Positions 12,701 to 23,456 of a stretch of 64,000 bases of DNA are shown piece by piece. The stretch covers positions 124,001 to 188,000 of the forward strand of contig JAULBX010031370.1 in NCBI GenBank assembly GCA_032358255.1, written 5' to 3'. Below the pieces are notes generated by a model. That model searched no databases. It saw only the letters and a list, made by a program, of their open reading frames with translations, and was not told where the DNA came from. The translations under genes were made by a program, and so were the position numbers. This DNA comes from Heterotrichella gracilis. Lineage: Eukaryota; Sar; Xanthophyceae; Tribonematales; Xanthonemataceae. Position 1 is the stretch's first letter. Each line of letters opens with the position of its first letter.

Positions 12701-15700
12701 GGATGCGGGGGGCGTGAGCGGGGAGCGCGCGCTGACTGCGCTGCACCTGTCCATACAGCTGGGGCAGCCCCAGCTTGTATCGCACCTGCTGCGTGCGGGG
12801 TGCTGCGATGTGAATGCGCGCGACTCAGAGGGGCTCACGCCGCTGCACTGGGCCGCCAGCAAAGGTACGCGGTGCTGAACATGATGGTTTATTTTCACTT
12901 CTAGGAACAGGCACATGTGTTGCGTATTGTCTTTGCTTCCAAAAATGAAATGAGGTTCGTTTCATAACTACCACTGGGTTGCCAGCAAAGTATACAAATG
13001 GCATCAGCAGATGTTTTTTGTTGCATTGTGTCAGAGTTGAGTAAGTAGCTGCCACACTTGAAAAGAATGGACACTGGAAAAAAAGTGCATTGAATATGAT
13101 GTCACTATGGTAATGACACCAAGGTGATGATACCACCCCGTCACTATGGTAACACACCTTGCTGTGTGCAGGCCACGGGGACATGGTGGACCAGCTGCTG
13201 GCCAGCGGCGCCGCGGTGGACGTGGCTGCGGTTGACGGGTGCACGGCGCTGCACAAGGCGGCGCACGGGGGGGCGCTGGGCGTGGTCAAGAAGCTGCTGA
13301 CCAGCGGCAGCCAGGTGAGTGTGGAGGGGTGGAGGGCGTGGGGGTGGAGGGGGGCGGCGCCTGCCGAGTGCATATGCCACCTGCTTACTACTCAGTGCCA
13401 TTGGATCATGACGCCCAGGTCAACCTCAAGATGCCAGTGTCTCCCTACTGCCGAACTTCAGGGTTGGGGCATTGTCATACCATGCGCATTATTGATAGAT
13501 TTGCGCAAAGGCTAATCCCAAGTCTGCCAAAGGCTCTCAACATAGAATTCAGGCATTTGTCAACAAAATAATAAGGCCTTAATCTTATAATATTTAACTA
13601 ATCAAACATATTCTCTTCCTGCAGGCCAATCTCAAGTCCGCCAACGGCTTCACGCCGCTCCACTTTGCCGCCGCGGGCGGCCACCTGGACGCACTCAATT
13701 TCCTGCTGGCCGCCGGCTGCACCCCAAACACGCGCACCGCCACCGGCACCACCGCGCTTTACTGCGCGGCCTCGGGCGGCCACGTGGCGGCACTCGAGCG
13801 CCTGCTGGAGGCCGGCAGCGAGGTCGATGCGCCCGCAACCAATGGCACCACCGCGCTGCACGTCGCGGCGAGCGGCGGGTTTGCCGACGCGGTGTCGCGG
13901 CTGGTCGGTGCGGGCGCCGACATGGACCTGCAGGCGCACAACGGGTGCACCGCGTTGCACAACTGCGTGACCAACCTGCACGTGGCAGTGGCGGAGGCGC
14001 TGGTGGACGTCGGGTGCGACGTGGACATCCAGAACGCGCTGGGCAACACCGCGCTGCACGTGGCCTCCTCCAAAGGTGGGTGGGTGGGGATAAATAACAG
14101 CAATTTCAGCAGTAGATCCAGGTCAGCAGGCACGGTGCTGCACAAGCGGCGCAAGCATGTTCATCCTGTTTGTTGGCCATTCTGCATTTGGTGCAATTTT
14201 TCTTCATGCCACCCCACTCGCTCGCTGTGCAGGCAGCCTGCCCATCATTGAGACGGGAACCCTTCATGCATGCATATGTTATTTGTCATATTTTCACCAT
14301 CTTATTGTACTGAAACACCTTTCTACATACCTCCATGTGCAGGCAGCCTGCCCATCGTGGTCAAGCTGCTGGCCGTCCTCTCCCCGTGCATCTGGCATCG
14401 TAGTAAACCCTATACCCAAAACACCCGCCTCCTTTCCGCCCTGTGCAGGCAGCCTGCCCATTATTGACAAGCTGCTGGCCCGCGGCTGCGACATGCACAT
14501 CAGGAACTCAAAGTCGTGGATGGCGGTGCACTCGGCAGCCAGCGCCGGGCATTTCGAGGCGCTGCTGCGGCTGGTGCAGGCAGGGGCGCCCTGGCGGCAT
14601 AAGGCGGACAACGACGTGGTGAAGATGGTGTGCAAGAAGTCGAGCTACAAGTGAGTTGAAAGGGGCGTTTTGCGGGCATGGCTGGAAATTGGGGGGTGCA
14701 TGCAATGGGGGAATTGGTATTGACACAGCGGTTGCTGCAGTTGGGGGCGTTCTGGGGGACAAGGGGAAAACCAGTGCTTTGGTGTTCTGTGTCCGCCCCG
14801 GCAGTGAGTGTTGTACATTTTAATCCATATCTGTTGATCAACTTCCATTTTCCCCCACGCTGGCTCTCAGACCCTAGCCTTAAGTCTCAAACCCTATCTT
14901 TAAACCCTAACTCCCAAACCCTCTCCGCAGGCCCACCTATGTGGAGGGCCGGCTGCGCCTGGCTGAGAAGGAGCGGCAGCGCGTCAAGGTGCGGCCACCT
15001 GCGGGCGAGGACGGGGTGCAACCCGGTGCAGTCCCCACCCCCGAGGAGCTTAGGCAGAGGGAGGAGGAGGCCAACGCACACATGGCGCAGCTGCTGCTGC
15101 AGGAGGAGGCTGAGAAGGTGCGGGGTGATGGTGGTGGTGGTGGTGATGGGTGGTGGTGGTGGGTGGGGTGGGTTGTGGTTGGGTCTGTGTGGTGGTTGGG
15201 GTGGGTGGTGGTGGGGTGGGGTTGGGGGCATGTATTGTATGCTGCCATGTGTTAGCACTGATTGGTTCTGAGATGGTCTCTGTGTACCCAAAGTGCCCTA
15301 AACCCTTAACCCTAAACCCTACCCCCTAAACCTAAAGCCATAAACTCTAAGCTGTAAATCCTAAGCCTCAATTGCTTAGGAGCTTTCCTTCTTGTGGGGC
15401 CTGCAGGAGGTCCAGGTGAAGAAGAAGAGCAAGAAGAAGGACCGCAAGAAGAAGAAGGGAAAGAAGCAGGCCTCGCAGGACGGCTCCCTCACAGACGCAG
15501 GCAGCGACCCTGGCACAGCACAGGAGCCAGCTGCTATCGAGCCCGAGACAGTCGCACGCTCAGAGGCTTCTGACCTTGCCCAGGAACCAGCTCCTGGCGC
15601 AGCAGGGGCAGCCGTGCGTACGGGTGCCTCGGGGACCTCCGGCCAACCCCAGGGATCAAATGCTGATTCAGCGGGCACGGTTAAAAGCTCCAAGACTGCG

Positions 15701-17412
15701 GGTCAAGGCAGGGCTACCAGCAATGGAACAACGTCCACAGCCGCTACCCAGCCCCAGCCTGCAAGCAACGGGGCTGGGTTGTCTGCCCATCCGCCATTTG
15801 GCAGCAAGGGGGGCGTAGGGCCATCTGGCGCCAGGGGGGACACAGCCAAGGGTACGGGGGAGGCGGCGCCAGCGGGCCATGCAGCCAGCAGGGGCCGCCA
15901 TAACGCATCTGCAACCACAGCCACAGCCACAGCCACAGCCGCTGCCGCTGCCGCTGCCAGCACCTCCAGCCAGCAGGGGGCCAAGGGGGCTGGACAGGGG
16001 GCGGCTGGTAGGGCGGGTGTGGGGGTGCGTGGCGCAGCGGGAGCACATCAGCGGGTGGACGGTGGTGCGGGTGGTGCGGTTGCTAGCGCTGTGCGCACTC
16101 CACCTGGCGGGGCAGGCCAAACCACTGCGTCTACGCGCTCGCCAACTGGCAGCAGAGGCCAATCCTTGTCACACGCCAGGGCAGAGGTGGCGCCACCTGG
16201 CAGCAGTGGGGAAGGCAGGCAGCCGCGTCCGGTGGTGGAGGGGGCCAAGGGGCAGGCAGCCACATCCCGACCACCCAATGCATGGGCGCAGAGGCCTGGC
16301 GTCAGCGCTGGGGCACCTTCAGATCACCTGGAGCCGACTGTGGATGCCATGCGCTTGCTGCAGCTGTCCGATGGCGCACACGGTGGGTAGCAAGCCTTTG
16401 TGTCTGCAATGGCATCCTTGCTGGTTAGATGCGCACCAAACCTGTCCTAGCACTTCTTGGGCAGTGTGTCGTAGCAATGTGCTGATCTGAAAGCGCGGTG
16501 TTAACTGCGGCAATTAGACCATTATGACCATTGCTTTGTAAACTATGTTCCTAAGATATGTTCCTTTACTAAAGCTCTCACAGCACTGTGTAAGATGTTG
16601 CATTTCCTCGCCATGCAGGTGCCAGGCAAGCCCCCAGCGCACCAGCACATGCGCCGCCACGCGGGGACCCCCGCCACCCGCAGGCGCCAGCCCAGCCCCC
16701 CGCCCCTGCGGCACCCACCCCCGGGGCTCCTGCACAACATCCCGCCCCACAGGCCGCCGCCCCCTCGCCCACCCTGCGCAAGTCCCAGAGCGCAAGCGTG
16801 CTTCACGAGTTGGAGGGGGTGGGGTCCACACGCGCCAGACCCGAGCAACCCCTCGTGGACATTTCCGCAGAGGCCAACCTCCCCGCGGGGCTGGTGGAGC
16901 CTGGCTACGGCGGCATGCACCACCCGGGGGAGTGGCGACCCGGCGGCGTGCCCCAGGTGCCCTCCATCTCGCCCTACGTCACCACCTCCAGCATATGGGG
17001 GTTCGGCCAGGGCGGAGGGGGATTACCCCAGGGAGGGTTTGGCCCCTCACCTTTCGCAGCCGCCGCGCCCGGGAGCAGCATTTGGGGCCCCGCCGCAGGC
17101 GGGCCTGCGCCACCCCACCTGCACCCGCCTGGGTATACATCCCAGCTGCCCCCCAATGTCCAGCAGATGGCGCAGCTCTACGGGCTCTGCTGCCCTCTCA
17201 CAAAGAAGCTCATGGTGGATCCCGTGGTTGCATCGGACGGGTACACCTATGAGCGGGCCGCGGTGGAGGAGTGGGTGTCGGTGCATGATGTATCGCCGCT
17301 CACCTCCGCCCCGCTGCCGCACAAGGAGCTGGTGCCCAACCTCACCATGCGCTCCGCCATCCAGCTGCTCATACCCACGCGCAGCGTGGGCGTGGGCGCG
17401 TACGGGGCGTGA
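6768..17412 (+). CDS. Giant ankyrin-repeat protein with C-terminal U-box (candidate E3 ubiquitin ligase)
   Basis: Sixteen exons join in frame to about 2,088 aa: 6768-6926, 7028-7848, 8172-8617, 8875-9128, 9617-10100, 10434-10669, 10946-11180, 11391-11762, 12001-12272, 12630-12864, 13172-13314, 13625-14075, 14449-14650, 14931-15117, 15407-16382, 16619-17412. Residues about 289-1430 are a near-continuous array of roughly 30-35 ankyrin repeats (TALHLAAQQGH, TPLHYAAGLGH and similar). Then come a charged helical stretch (1437-1498), a Lys-rich then Ala/Gly/Thr-rich low-complexity region (1499-1824), a Pro-rich region, and a U-box at about 2010-2085 (CCPLTKKLMVDPVVASDGYT; YERAAVEEW). A U-box recruits E2 enzymes, so ubiquitin ligation with ankyrin-based substrate binding is the inference. 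No TM segment or signal peptide is evident. The first exon is the least certain. Confidence 0.85.
11937..11990 (+). repeat. Telomere-like CCCTAAA run before an acceptor
   Basis: Several imperfect CCCTAAA units sit just upstream of the AG at 11,999-12,000. The same arrangement precedes the acceptors at 3,889, 8,171, 8,874, 14,930 and 15,406. Confidence 0.75.
14225..14490 (+). repeat. Three copies of one ankyrin exon start with acceptor
   Basis: The string TGCAGGCAGCCTGCCCAT occurs three times, near 14,227, 14,338 and 14,443, each time preceded by a usable AG. The third continues into the full ankyrin exon. The second continues for about 30 bases of exon-like sequence before diverging. Confidence 0.85.
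14875..14925 (+). repeat. Telomere-like CCCTAAA run before an acceptor
   Basis: Imperfect CCCTAA units run up to the acceptor at 14,930. A longer similar run lies at 15,298-15,350 in the next intron. Confidence 0.7.
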
Positions 17413-19199
17413 CGCGGCGGGGCGAGGTAGATGAGCGGGGATGTGGTGGAGTATGGCATTTGGAGATCTTTCTTGTAAGGCGAGAACAGCATTTTGCCCG
17501 CGTGGCAAGAACAGTGGTGGGGATGTAATGGCATGTGCAGGGCACTAGTTGTGAGTTGGGTGTGGGATGGGTGTTGGCAGTGAGTAGTGTGCACCCTGCT
17601 GTTTTATAGTGCAATTGGTTGCTCGTGAGTCTTGGTGAACAGGGCAATTGCCACGATGGCGATGTGTGTAGCATACGAGTGGGTGTGCGCCCCACGCAAC
17701 TTGTAGGAGGTAGCGTAGAGTGGTAAGTGTTTTCTGCTTCTTTGGTCTTTTTGCGAGTGCTGACAGGGCGGGGCAATGCATGTGGGGAGCTGTGTGCCTG
17801 CCTTGGCAAGTTTTCAAGAGCGCTGACCGATTGGCGGCGGCAAATGGCTTGCCATGAGGCATTGTCAAGACCATGCATGCCCGCAGAATACAGTGAGCGT
17901 TGAGTTACAGTTTATAAATTACTAATGCGTAGGCTGGTTGTAGTAGAATCCCATGTACGTTACAATGTATGTCATAGCATAGACACAATTTCCGGGACAG
18001 CTCAGGTGTGCAGACCAAGGATGGGATGGTGGTATTGCAGCCATAGTATAGTATAGTATGGAGGCTGCATGGAGGGGCCAGCGCCAATCTACATATACTG
18101 TCATTCAATTTGAATGATTCATGGATGCTTTTTTCAAATGCCAGTGCTGCAATGCAAATATCTGAGGGTAGTGTGGTTCACGTTGTCAATTTAACAGGAC
18201 GGGTGAACAGATTGTCTGTTGGCAACCTGGCCAGTGGTGGCAGCCATGGTGCTTGTAATATTACAATTGATTGTCTCCAGTGAAATATTTACAAGCCTGC
18301 TGCCAGCGGTGCTGCAAGGAGCTAGCCCTGACCCATGGGGCAGACGAGGTGAAGCCAGATCTGACTCATAGTCTGAGCCTCCATGATGTAACCCTTTTGC
18401 ATGCCATGCCTGCGGGCATTGGCTAATTAGGCCTCAAGGCCTATCATTGACCAGCCGTTCTGGCTGGTGTGGTGCCCTGGTGCAAGCCAGTGGCCCCCTA
18501 ACTACGCCTCTGTGCGTTCCCTTTCTTTCTTTCTTCTTCTAACCCTGGGTGGGCCACTAAGGGTCTCGATGAGCCACTGCCAGACGGCCACTTGAAGAGA
18601 AACTGCGGATTTCTGTGGGTACCAGGGTACAAAATTATTTAAACAAAAGGCATTCCCAGCCGTCATCGGCTTATTGCCTCAGTACCAGGGTACTGAGTCA
18701 CTCATTTGGCAACTGACAATAGTTAATTTACAGTTGAAGCTTCACAACACTGTGCCGCGCAGTGATCATTAATGGAATATGCACGAAGTCTGCTTGAACC
18801 CAAACTTTCAAAGATGGATCCTGGTCAGATCTGGAAAAGAAAGATTTAGATGGGTCTCCGCACTGCCATATCTTAAACTGGACTGTATCTATACTATATC
18901 TGAGATTAGTCTACTGAGCTCAGTTCTCAAGCCGTCATCAAGATTCAAGTATCGCCAAATTCTAATGCATTGCTTATCAACAGTGTTCAACAGTGAGCAA
19001 TAAGAAAGCACACCCAAACAATTAAGTCAACATGGGTGCTGCGCCTGTCTGAGATACCACATCCAACCGAGACTCCTGCGCAGTTGGCAATCATTGGTCG
19101 ATCCATGGACATGGCACTACCTAAAATTTTTGCGGGACTTTCGGAAAGAAAAATGCATGCATGTCGGGTAAGAGAAAAGGATGACATGCGCCTACCAAT
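17413..19199. other. Convergent intergenic region
   Basis: Between two convergent genes. It should hold both 3' UTRs; TGTAA-type signals are present near both ends. At 18,300-18,560 a non-coding stretch ends in a CTTT-rich tract and might be an old retroelement tail, but I could not match it to the LINE tails elsewhere. No exon seen. Confidence 0.45.
17524..17528 (+). terminator. TGTAA poly(A)-type signal of the ankyrin/U-box gene
   Basis: TGTAA, the usual green-algal polyadenylation motif, lies about 112 bases after the stop codon. Confidence 0.5.
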
Positions 19200-21284
19200 C
19201 TACAGCTGTACTTCACCCGAATGGTACCATGACACCCCGCCGGGGGCCTGCACATCCCCACCGGCACCTGATCCTCGGGACTGCGTGGCTGCAGCCACCC
19301 CCCACTGGCTCAGGTGGCCAAACAGCTGGTCAAAATCCACCTGGATGCCCATCGCTGGCGCCGCCTGATCCGCCCACGACGGCATCGGGGGGGCGGACGG
19401 GCCCTCATCGCCATCCCCTAAGGGCTCTCCCCTGCTGGGGCTGCCACCCTTGCTGCCATTGCTTGTGGCCTGTCCAGCATGTGCCTTCTGGAACCCATGC
19501 CTCATGGGCATGGACCCCCTCCGACTCACAAAATTTGGGTCATTTCTGTGGGACCGGGCGTGCGCGCTGGAGTCGGTCTCGCTCTCATCGATGGACTCCA
19601 TCGAGGACCGCCTGGCGCTCTTTTTGGCCCCCTTCTTGCTGGTGGTAGTGCTGCTGGTGATGGACACGCTGCCGTCGCTGTTGACCGTCATGCGCCCGTT
19701 GATCACCACCCCCGCCCCAAACACCACCTTGGGGGTGGCGCGTGTGCTGCTGCCGGAGCCTCTCCCGCTGCCACCGGTCTTGCTGGGTTTGTTGGAGGCG
19801 GCTGCGCTGCCCAGCAGCTCCTCTCGCTGCTTGCGGTACTGGGTGTTGGTGTTGGCGGTAGTGGGCGGGTGGGTGGTGGTGGCGGTGGGTGGCTTGCGCC
19901 CCTGCTCCTTTTCTCGCTTCAGGTCTTTTTGGTCCTGCACAAAAGGAGGGAAAACAGCGTTGGTCAGCATGGCACACAGGACTGGGGGTATCAAAACAGG
20001 GGAAGCAAGCGCGGAGTGGTTGCCCCTGCTGGCTTGTGGCAATGCCGTACCAGTTGTAGCGCCGTGTATCATTTGCTACAAAAAGCTGCTTCTTTGCTGC
20101 AGCAGGTATACATATGCACAACGCCTTTTTGCCTAGAGGGGTTTGTGTCAACGTGACGCCATTCTCGTCGCTGCCTACCTACTCCATGGTTCTTGCACCC
20201 TGAACCCTTAGATGTGAAACCCTAAAAACCCTACCCGTAACCCCTGCCTCGTGCATCTTGCAGCCTGGGCAGTAGTGCTATGCCCTGCTGCACCACTTGA
20301 TTGCCCATGTGAACAGGCACAGCAGCTGGAAGTATACTCCACCTGGCGACAGGCATGGACTAAACCATAGACCCTACCACATGCTTCTGCTGAGCTCTGA
20401 ACCCTTCATCCCACAACCTACCTCACCTCGTGTTTCTTGCACCCCGGACAGTAGTGCTGCGCGCTGTTGCGCCCCTTGACCGCCCGGTATCGCTGGTCCG
20501 AGCATGCGCAGCAGTTGGGTGTGTACTCCAGCTGACACCAAGTGTGACCACAGCGCTTGCTGCCATTCTCTCCAGGCTGCACCTCCCAGTCATCGGTAGT
20601 CTCTGTGTAGCTGGTGGAGGTGGCCGCTGGCCAGGGCTCCACATCCAGGGGCGGGATGCCGTCGGGAAAGGGGTTCTCCTGCAATAGGACAGTTTAGGGT
20701 TTAGGGTTTTGAAAGGGAGGGAAGGGGTTCTCCTGTATTTGCGACCTGACAAAGCTAAGAAGGGTGAGCCTTGGGCTACAGGCGTGAATGCTGTAATAAA
20801 CAAAGCAATGCAGCGTTCTCATGATACCACACTGGAGCAAGGTGGTCGCAACAATACCTATCACGCACTACAGGTTGGGGGGTTTTGGGAAGTGCACTTT
20901 GGTGAAGCCAAGATGTCCTATAGGGCGGGTTAAGGCACGTACCGGGTAGGAGGCCTGGGCTGCTGGGTACTGGTCCTGGTACGCAAACGGTCCGTCCCCG
21001 TACACAGGGTCGACCGCAGGCTGCGAGGTGGTGGGCATGCCATACAGGTACTGGGTGTGGGCCTGAGGCGTGGCGGCCCAGGGCGCGTTCCCGTCGTAGT
21101 TCAGCTCGGTAGCAGAGTCCATGAAGTTCGTCGGGTACGCTGGCGAACCCCATGGTGGGTAGCCTGTTGCGATGTTGCTGGCAGGTTTGGCGTACGCTGC
21201 ATCGGCTCCACGTGGTGTGTCTCCGGACTGGGAGCAGTGGCAGTGGTGGTCACCCTTCACGCGGGTGGACAAGCAGCCGCCCAT
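19200..21284 (-). CDS. Unrecognised protein with N-terminal MGGC acylation motif and Cys-rich segment
   Basis: Three exons join in phase 0: 21284-20943, 20678-20427, 19934-19200, giving about 442 aa. I do not recognise the family. The first ATG begins MGGCLSTRVK, a textbook N-myristoylation site (Gly2) with an adjacent palmitoylatable Cys4, so membrane anchoring is likely. Residues about 115-198 contain a Cys/His-rich region (CGHTWC, then CCAC, then YCPGCKKH) that could bind zinc. The last exon is Lys/Ser/Thr-rich low complexity and includes a short beta-rich stretch (VVFGAGVVINGRMTVNSDG). The gene diverges from the DUF2256 gene across a spacer of about 1 kb. The intron after exon 2 holds a decayed copy of exon 2. 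The exon model is solid; the function is unknown. Confidence 0.75.
20243..20350 (-). repeat. Decayed copy of the Cys-rich exon
   Basis: About 108 bases match 20,423-20,540 (3' part of exon 2 plus donor) with many substitutions, for example CAGTAGTGCT and GTATACTCCA versus GTGTACTCCA. The copied donor is mutated from GT to GC. Confidence 0.7.
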
Positions 21285-22371
21285 GGGAACTGGTTTTTGG
21301 GGAGGGGTCGACACGGAGGGCGGGGGTTTGGGACCTGCGCGAGTGGCAACGTTGAACGTTGGCCCATTGGTGCACCATCAGTACTGCATGCCACTGCTGC
21401 ATGCCACGTGCCCCAGAAAGCCTACTGCCGTGCAGTCCCGTTGCAACAATAAGGGCAGCTAGTATGTTTAGCAAACGAGTAGCGCCCATCTATATACGTG
21501 CCCAGGTTCGTTGCCGGCGGTTTGCTCGCTATCATCCTGTATGTATCCTCCATGCATGCATTGCCACCCACCGGCAAATAAGAAGCACTTTTAACAGTTA
21601 CAGGACAAAGACAGCAACTCACCTGCAGAGCACTTAAGTACAAGCGTTGATAGCCGATTCGAGGGTGGATAGAGGGCAAAGACGAGGGGAGGTTCGGTAT
21701 CGGAAGCTTCTACCCGCTCCCATGCAAGAGTGGATTGCCACTACGAGGTTTGCCTTAATCCTGATTTGGAATCACGGCAGACTGGTCCAAAGACCCAGTG
21801 CACAGGCTATATACTCGTGTTCTAACCACAGGGCTTCCTTCAACTGCGCAACGGGATAAGGGTCCCGCACTGAAACCTGATGGGCGAGCTTCGAAACTGA
21901 GGAAGCAGGACACCTGTTTGAGGGCCAGCTGGCATCGGAATGTGACGTCAGCACTCCCCCAAAACCCTATTAGGTTAAACCCACCTCACAGCCTTCTGTG
22001 TTGGCGGGTGCGACACGTAAGTGGAGGTGGACTAGGCCTAAGGAGTTGCGTTGGGAGGCAGTTTGGGCTTGTGAATGGACGTACACATCTCATGCTTCAC
22101 CGCAGCGTGGTGTCTCGCACTTCTTACTTGCCATCTCAGAGCTTGTGTGAGCTTGCATGGTCCTGCCTGCAAAGTTGCTTGAAGCCCGCTTTGTGCCCAG
22201 CAGTATTTACCTTCCAAACCCAACAAGCAGAACTGCAAGTGTTACTATTGCCCAACCAGGATCCACCGACACATATGTGAGCCCCACTATCCGCAACCCC
22301 ATCGAACTCAGGATGCATGCATGCATCCTCGACCACGTGCCAATCGCCCCACCCAGACTGCTGTGGGTGCA
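21285..22371. promoter_or_regulatory. Divergent spacer, probable bidirectional promoter
   Basis: About 1.1 kb between two head-to-head genes. No exon was found. Overlapping ATGs at 22,313, 22,317 and 22,321 form a short cluster upstream of the 22,372 start and could act as upstream start codons. Confidence 0.35.
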
Positions 22372-22725
22372 ATGACAAGCACCTACTGCGTCTGGCGACT
22401 CACCCCAAGGAGCGTTACAAAGACGCTCGCAGCATTGCGGCAGGCACTTCCCGTGACAGCTGGCAAGCAGCAGGGGCAGCGAGGTGCAAGCAAGATGCCA
22501 TCCAAGCAGCCCTCCAGCAGTGGAGCGGCAATTGGAGCGACCAAGGTGTTTGACCGGGGCCAGTGGAAGGAGTGCAAGCCATGCCAGCACTGCCAGCGGC
22601 CCATGGTGATGCGCGCCAAATGGAAGAACTGCTGGGATGAAGTGCGCTACTGCTCTGACAAGTGCCGGAAGGAGGCCAAAGCCACCAACAAAGCAGTAGC
22701 AGGTGGTGCTGAGGAGGCGCAGTAG
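22372..22725 (+). CDS. Small DUF2256-type zinc-binding protein
   Basis: A single-exon frame encodes 117 aa. Residues about 67-102 carry the DUF2256 pattern: CQHCQRP, a spaced Trp pair (KWKNCW), and YCSDKC. The two CxxC-type pairs could bind zinc. DUF2256 proteins are mainly bacterial and cyanobacterial and are of unknown function. The N-terminal 30-40 residues are Ser/Thr/Arg-rich and could be an organelle transit peptide. An in-frame ATG at 22,321 would add 17 residues; I prefer 22,372 without strong evidence. The C-terminus is a short Lys/Ala/Glu tail. Confidence 0.7.
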   Translation: MTSTYCVWRLTPRSVTKTLAALRQALPVTAGKQQGQRGASKMPSKQPSSSGAAIGATKVFDRGQWKECKPCQHCQRPMVMRAKWKNCWDEVRYCSDKCRKEAKATNKAVAGGAEEAQ

Positions 22726-23456
22726 GTCATGGATAGCCAACCGTGAACAAACAGCACTGCTCAACACAGTTTATGACAGCCCCACACCTTCATACCACGT
22801 TGTTGATCAAGTGCGCTATCGAATTGGGCAGCACAGCGCTGTGCTTGACGCTCGTCAAGCACTGTTTAGCACTGTCAGGGCAACCCATTCTTTTACCCCA
22901 AGTTGATCAAAGTATTCAAACATACAGAGATGTTGACATGACAAGAAAACCGCACTCTTTCGTCAGAGGGTTGTCAATGACACACATGACAACGTGTGGT
23001 TTACGCTGCAGCTTTAATAGCCAGGATGTGTTGTACACCATTTGACACAATCATGCACAGAGTTTGAATACTGCAGACTCGCATCGTGCCAAGCATTGCA
23101 CACTCTCGGATTTTTTTCAATGCACAATAAACGTGGACTTCAGATTATTTGTTCTATGCTAGCTTAGGCAAGGTGAATGAAGACTGATTGTACAGAGGAG
23201 TGTGATGATACAAAGAGGAGTTCACACACCAAACAGAGCTTAATAGTTTCCTAACGAGAAGTTCTAAGAGGGAATATGTTACAATTGTCTGTAATAAAAA
23301 TGCCACATGGTGGCAGTCATAGAAAAACTAGAGTCACAAAGCATAAATCGCCAACACAACCATATTCCAGCACGCAAAGTGCAGCGTTCCCAACTCCCAG
23401 GCTACAACGCTCTCAAAATATGCTGTCACCACCCCACCCCCACCCCACCCACCCCC
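22726..23456. other. Convergent spacer with opposed TGTAA signals
   Basis: No coding exon seen. TGTAA occurs on the + strand at 23,290-23,294 and on the - strand at 23,279-23,283, so the 3' ends of the DUF2256 and exchanger transcripts probably meet or overlap slightly here. Confidence 0.5.

Noticed and set aside
15879-16490. Alternative-frame Pro/Leu/Gln-rich reading of the ankyrin gene's low-complexity exon
   Set aside because: The frame that keeps phase with both neighbouring exons is the Lys- then Ala/Gly-rich one.
18300-18600. Possible SINE or tRNA-like element with CTTT tail
   Set aside because: No A/B box pair or cloverleaf that I could fold convincingly, and no second copy in the window.
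21285-21314. Ten extra residues before MGGC in the orphan protein
   Set aside because: They would start at a GTG codon; the first ATG is at 21,284.
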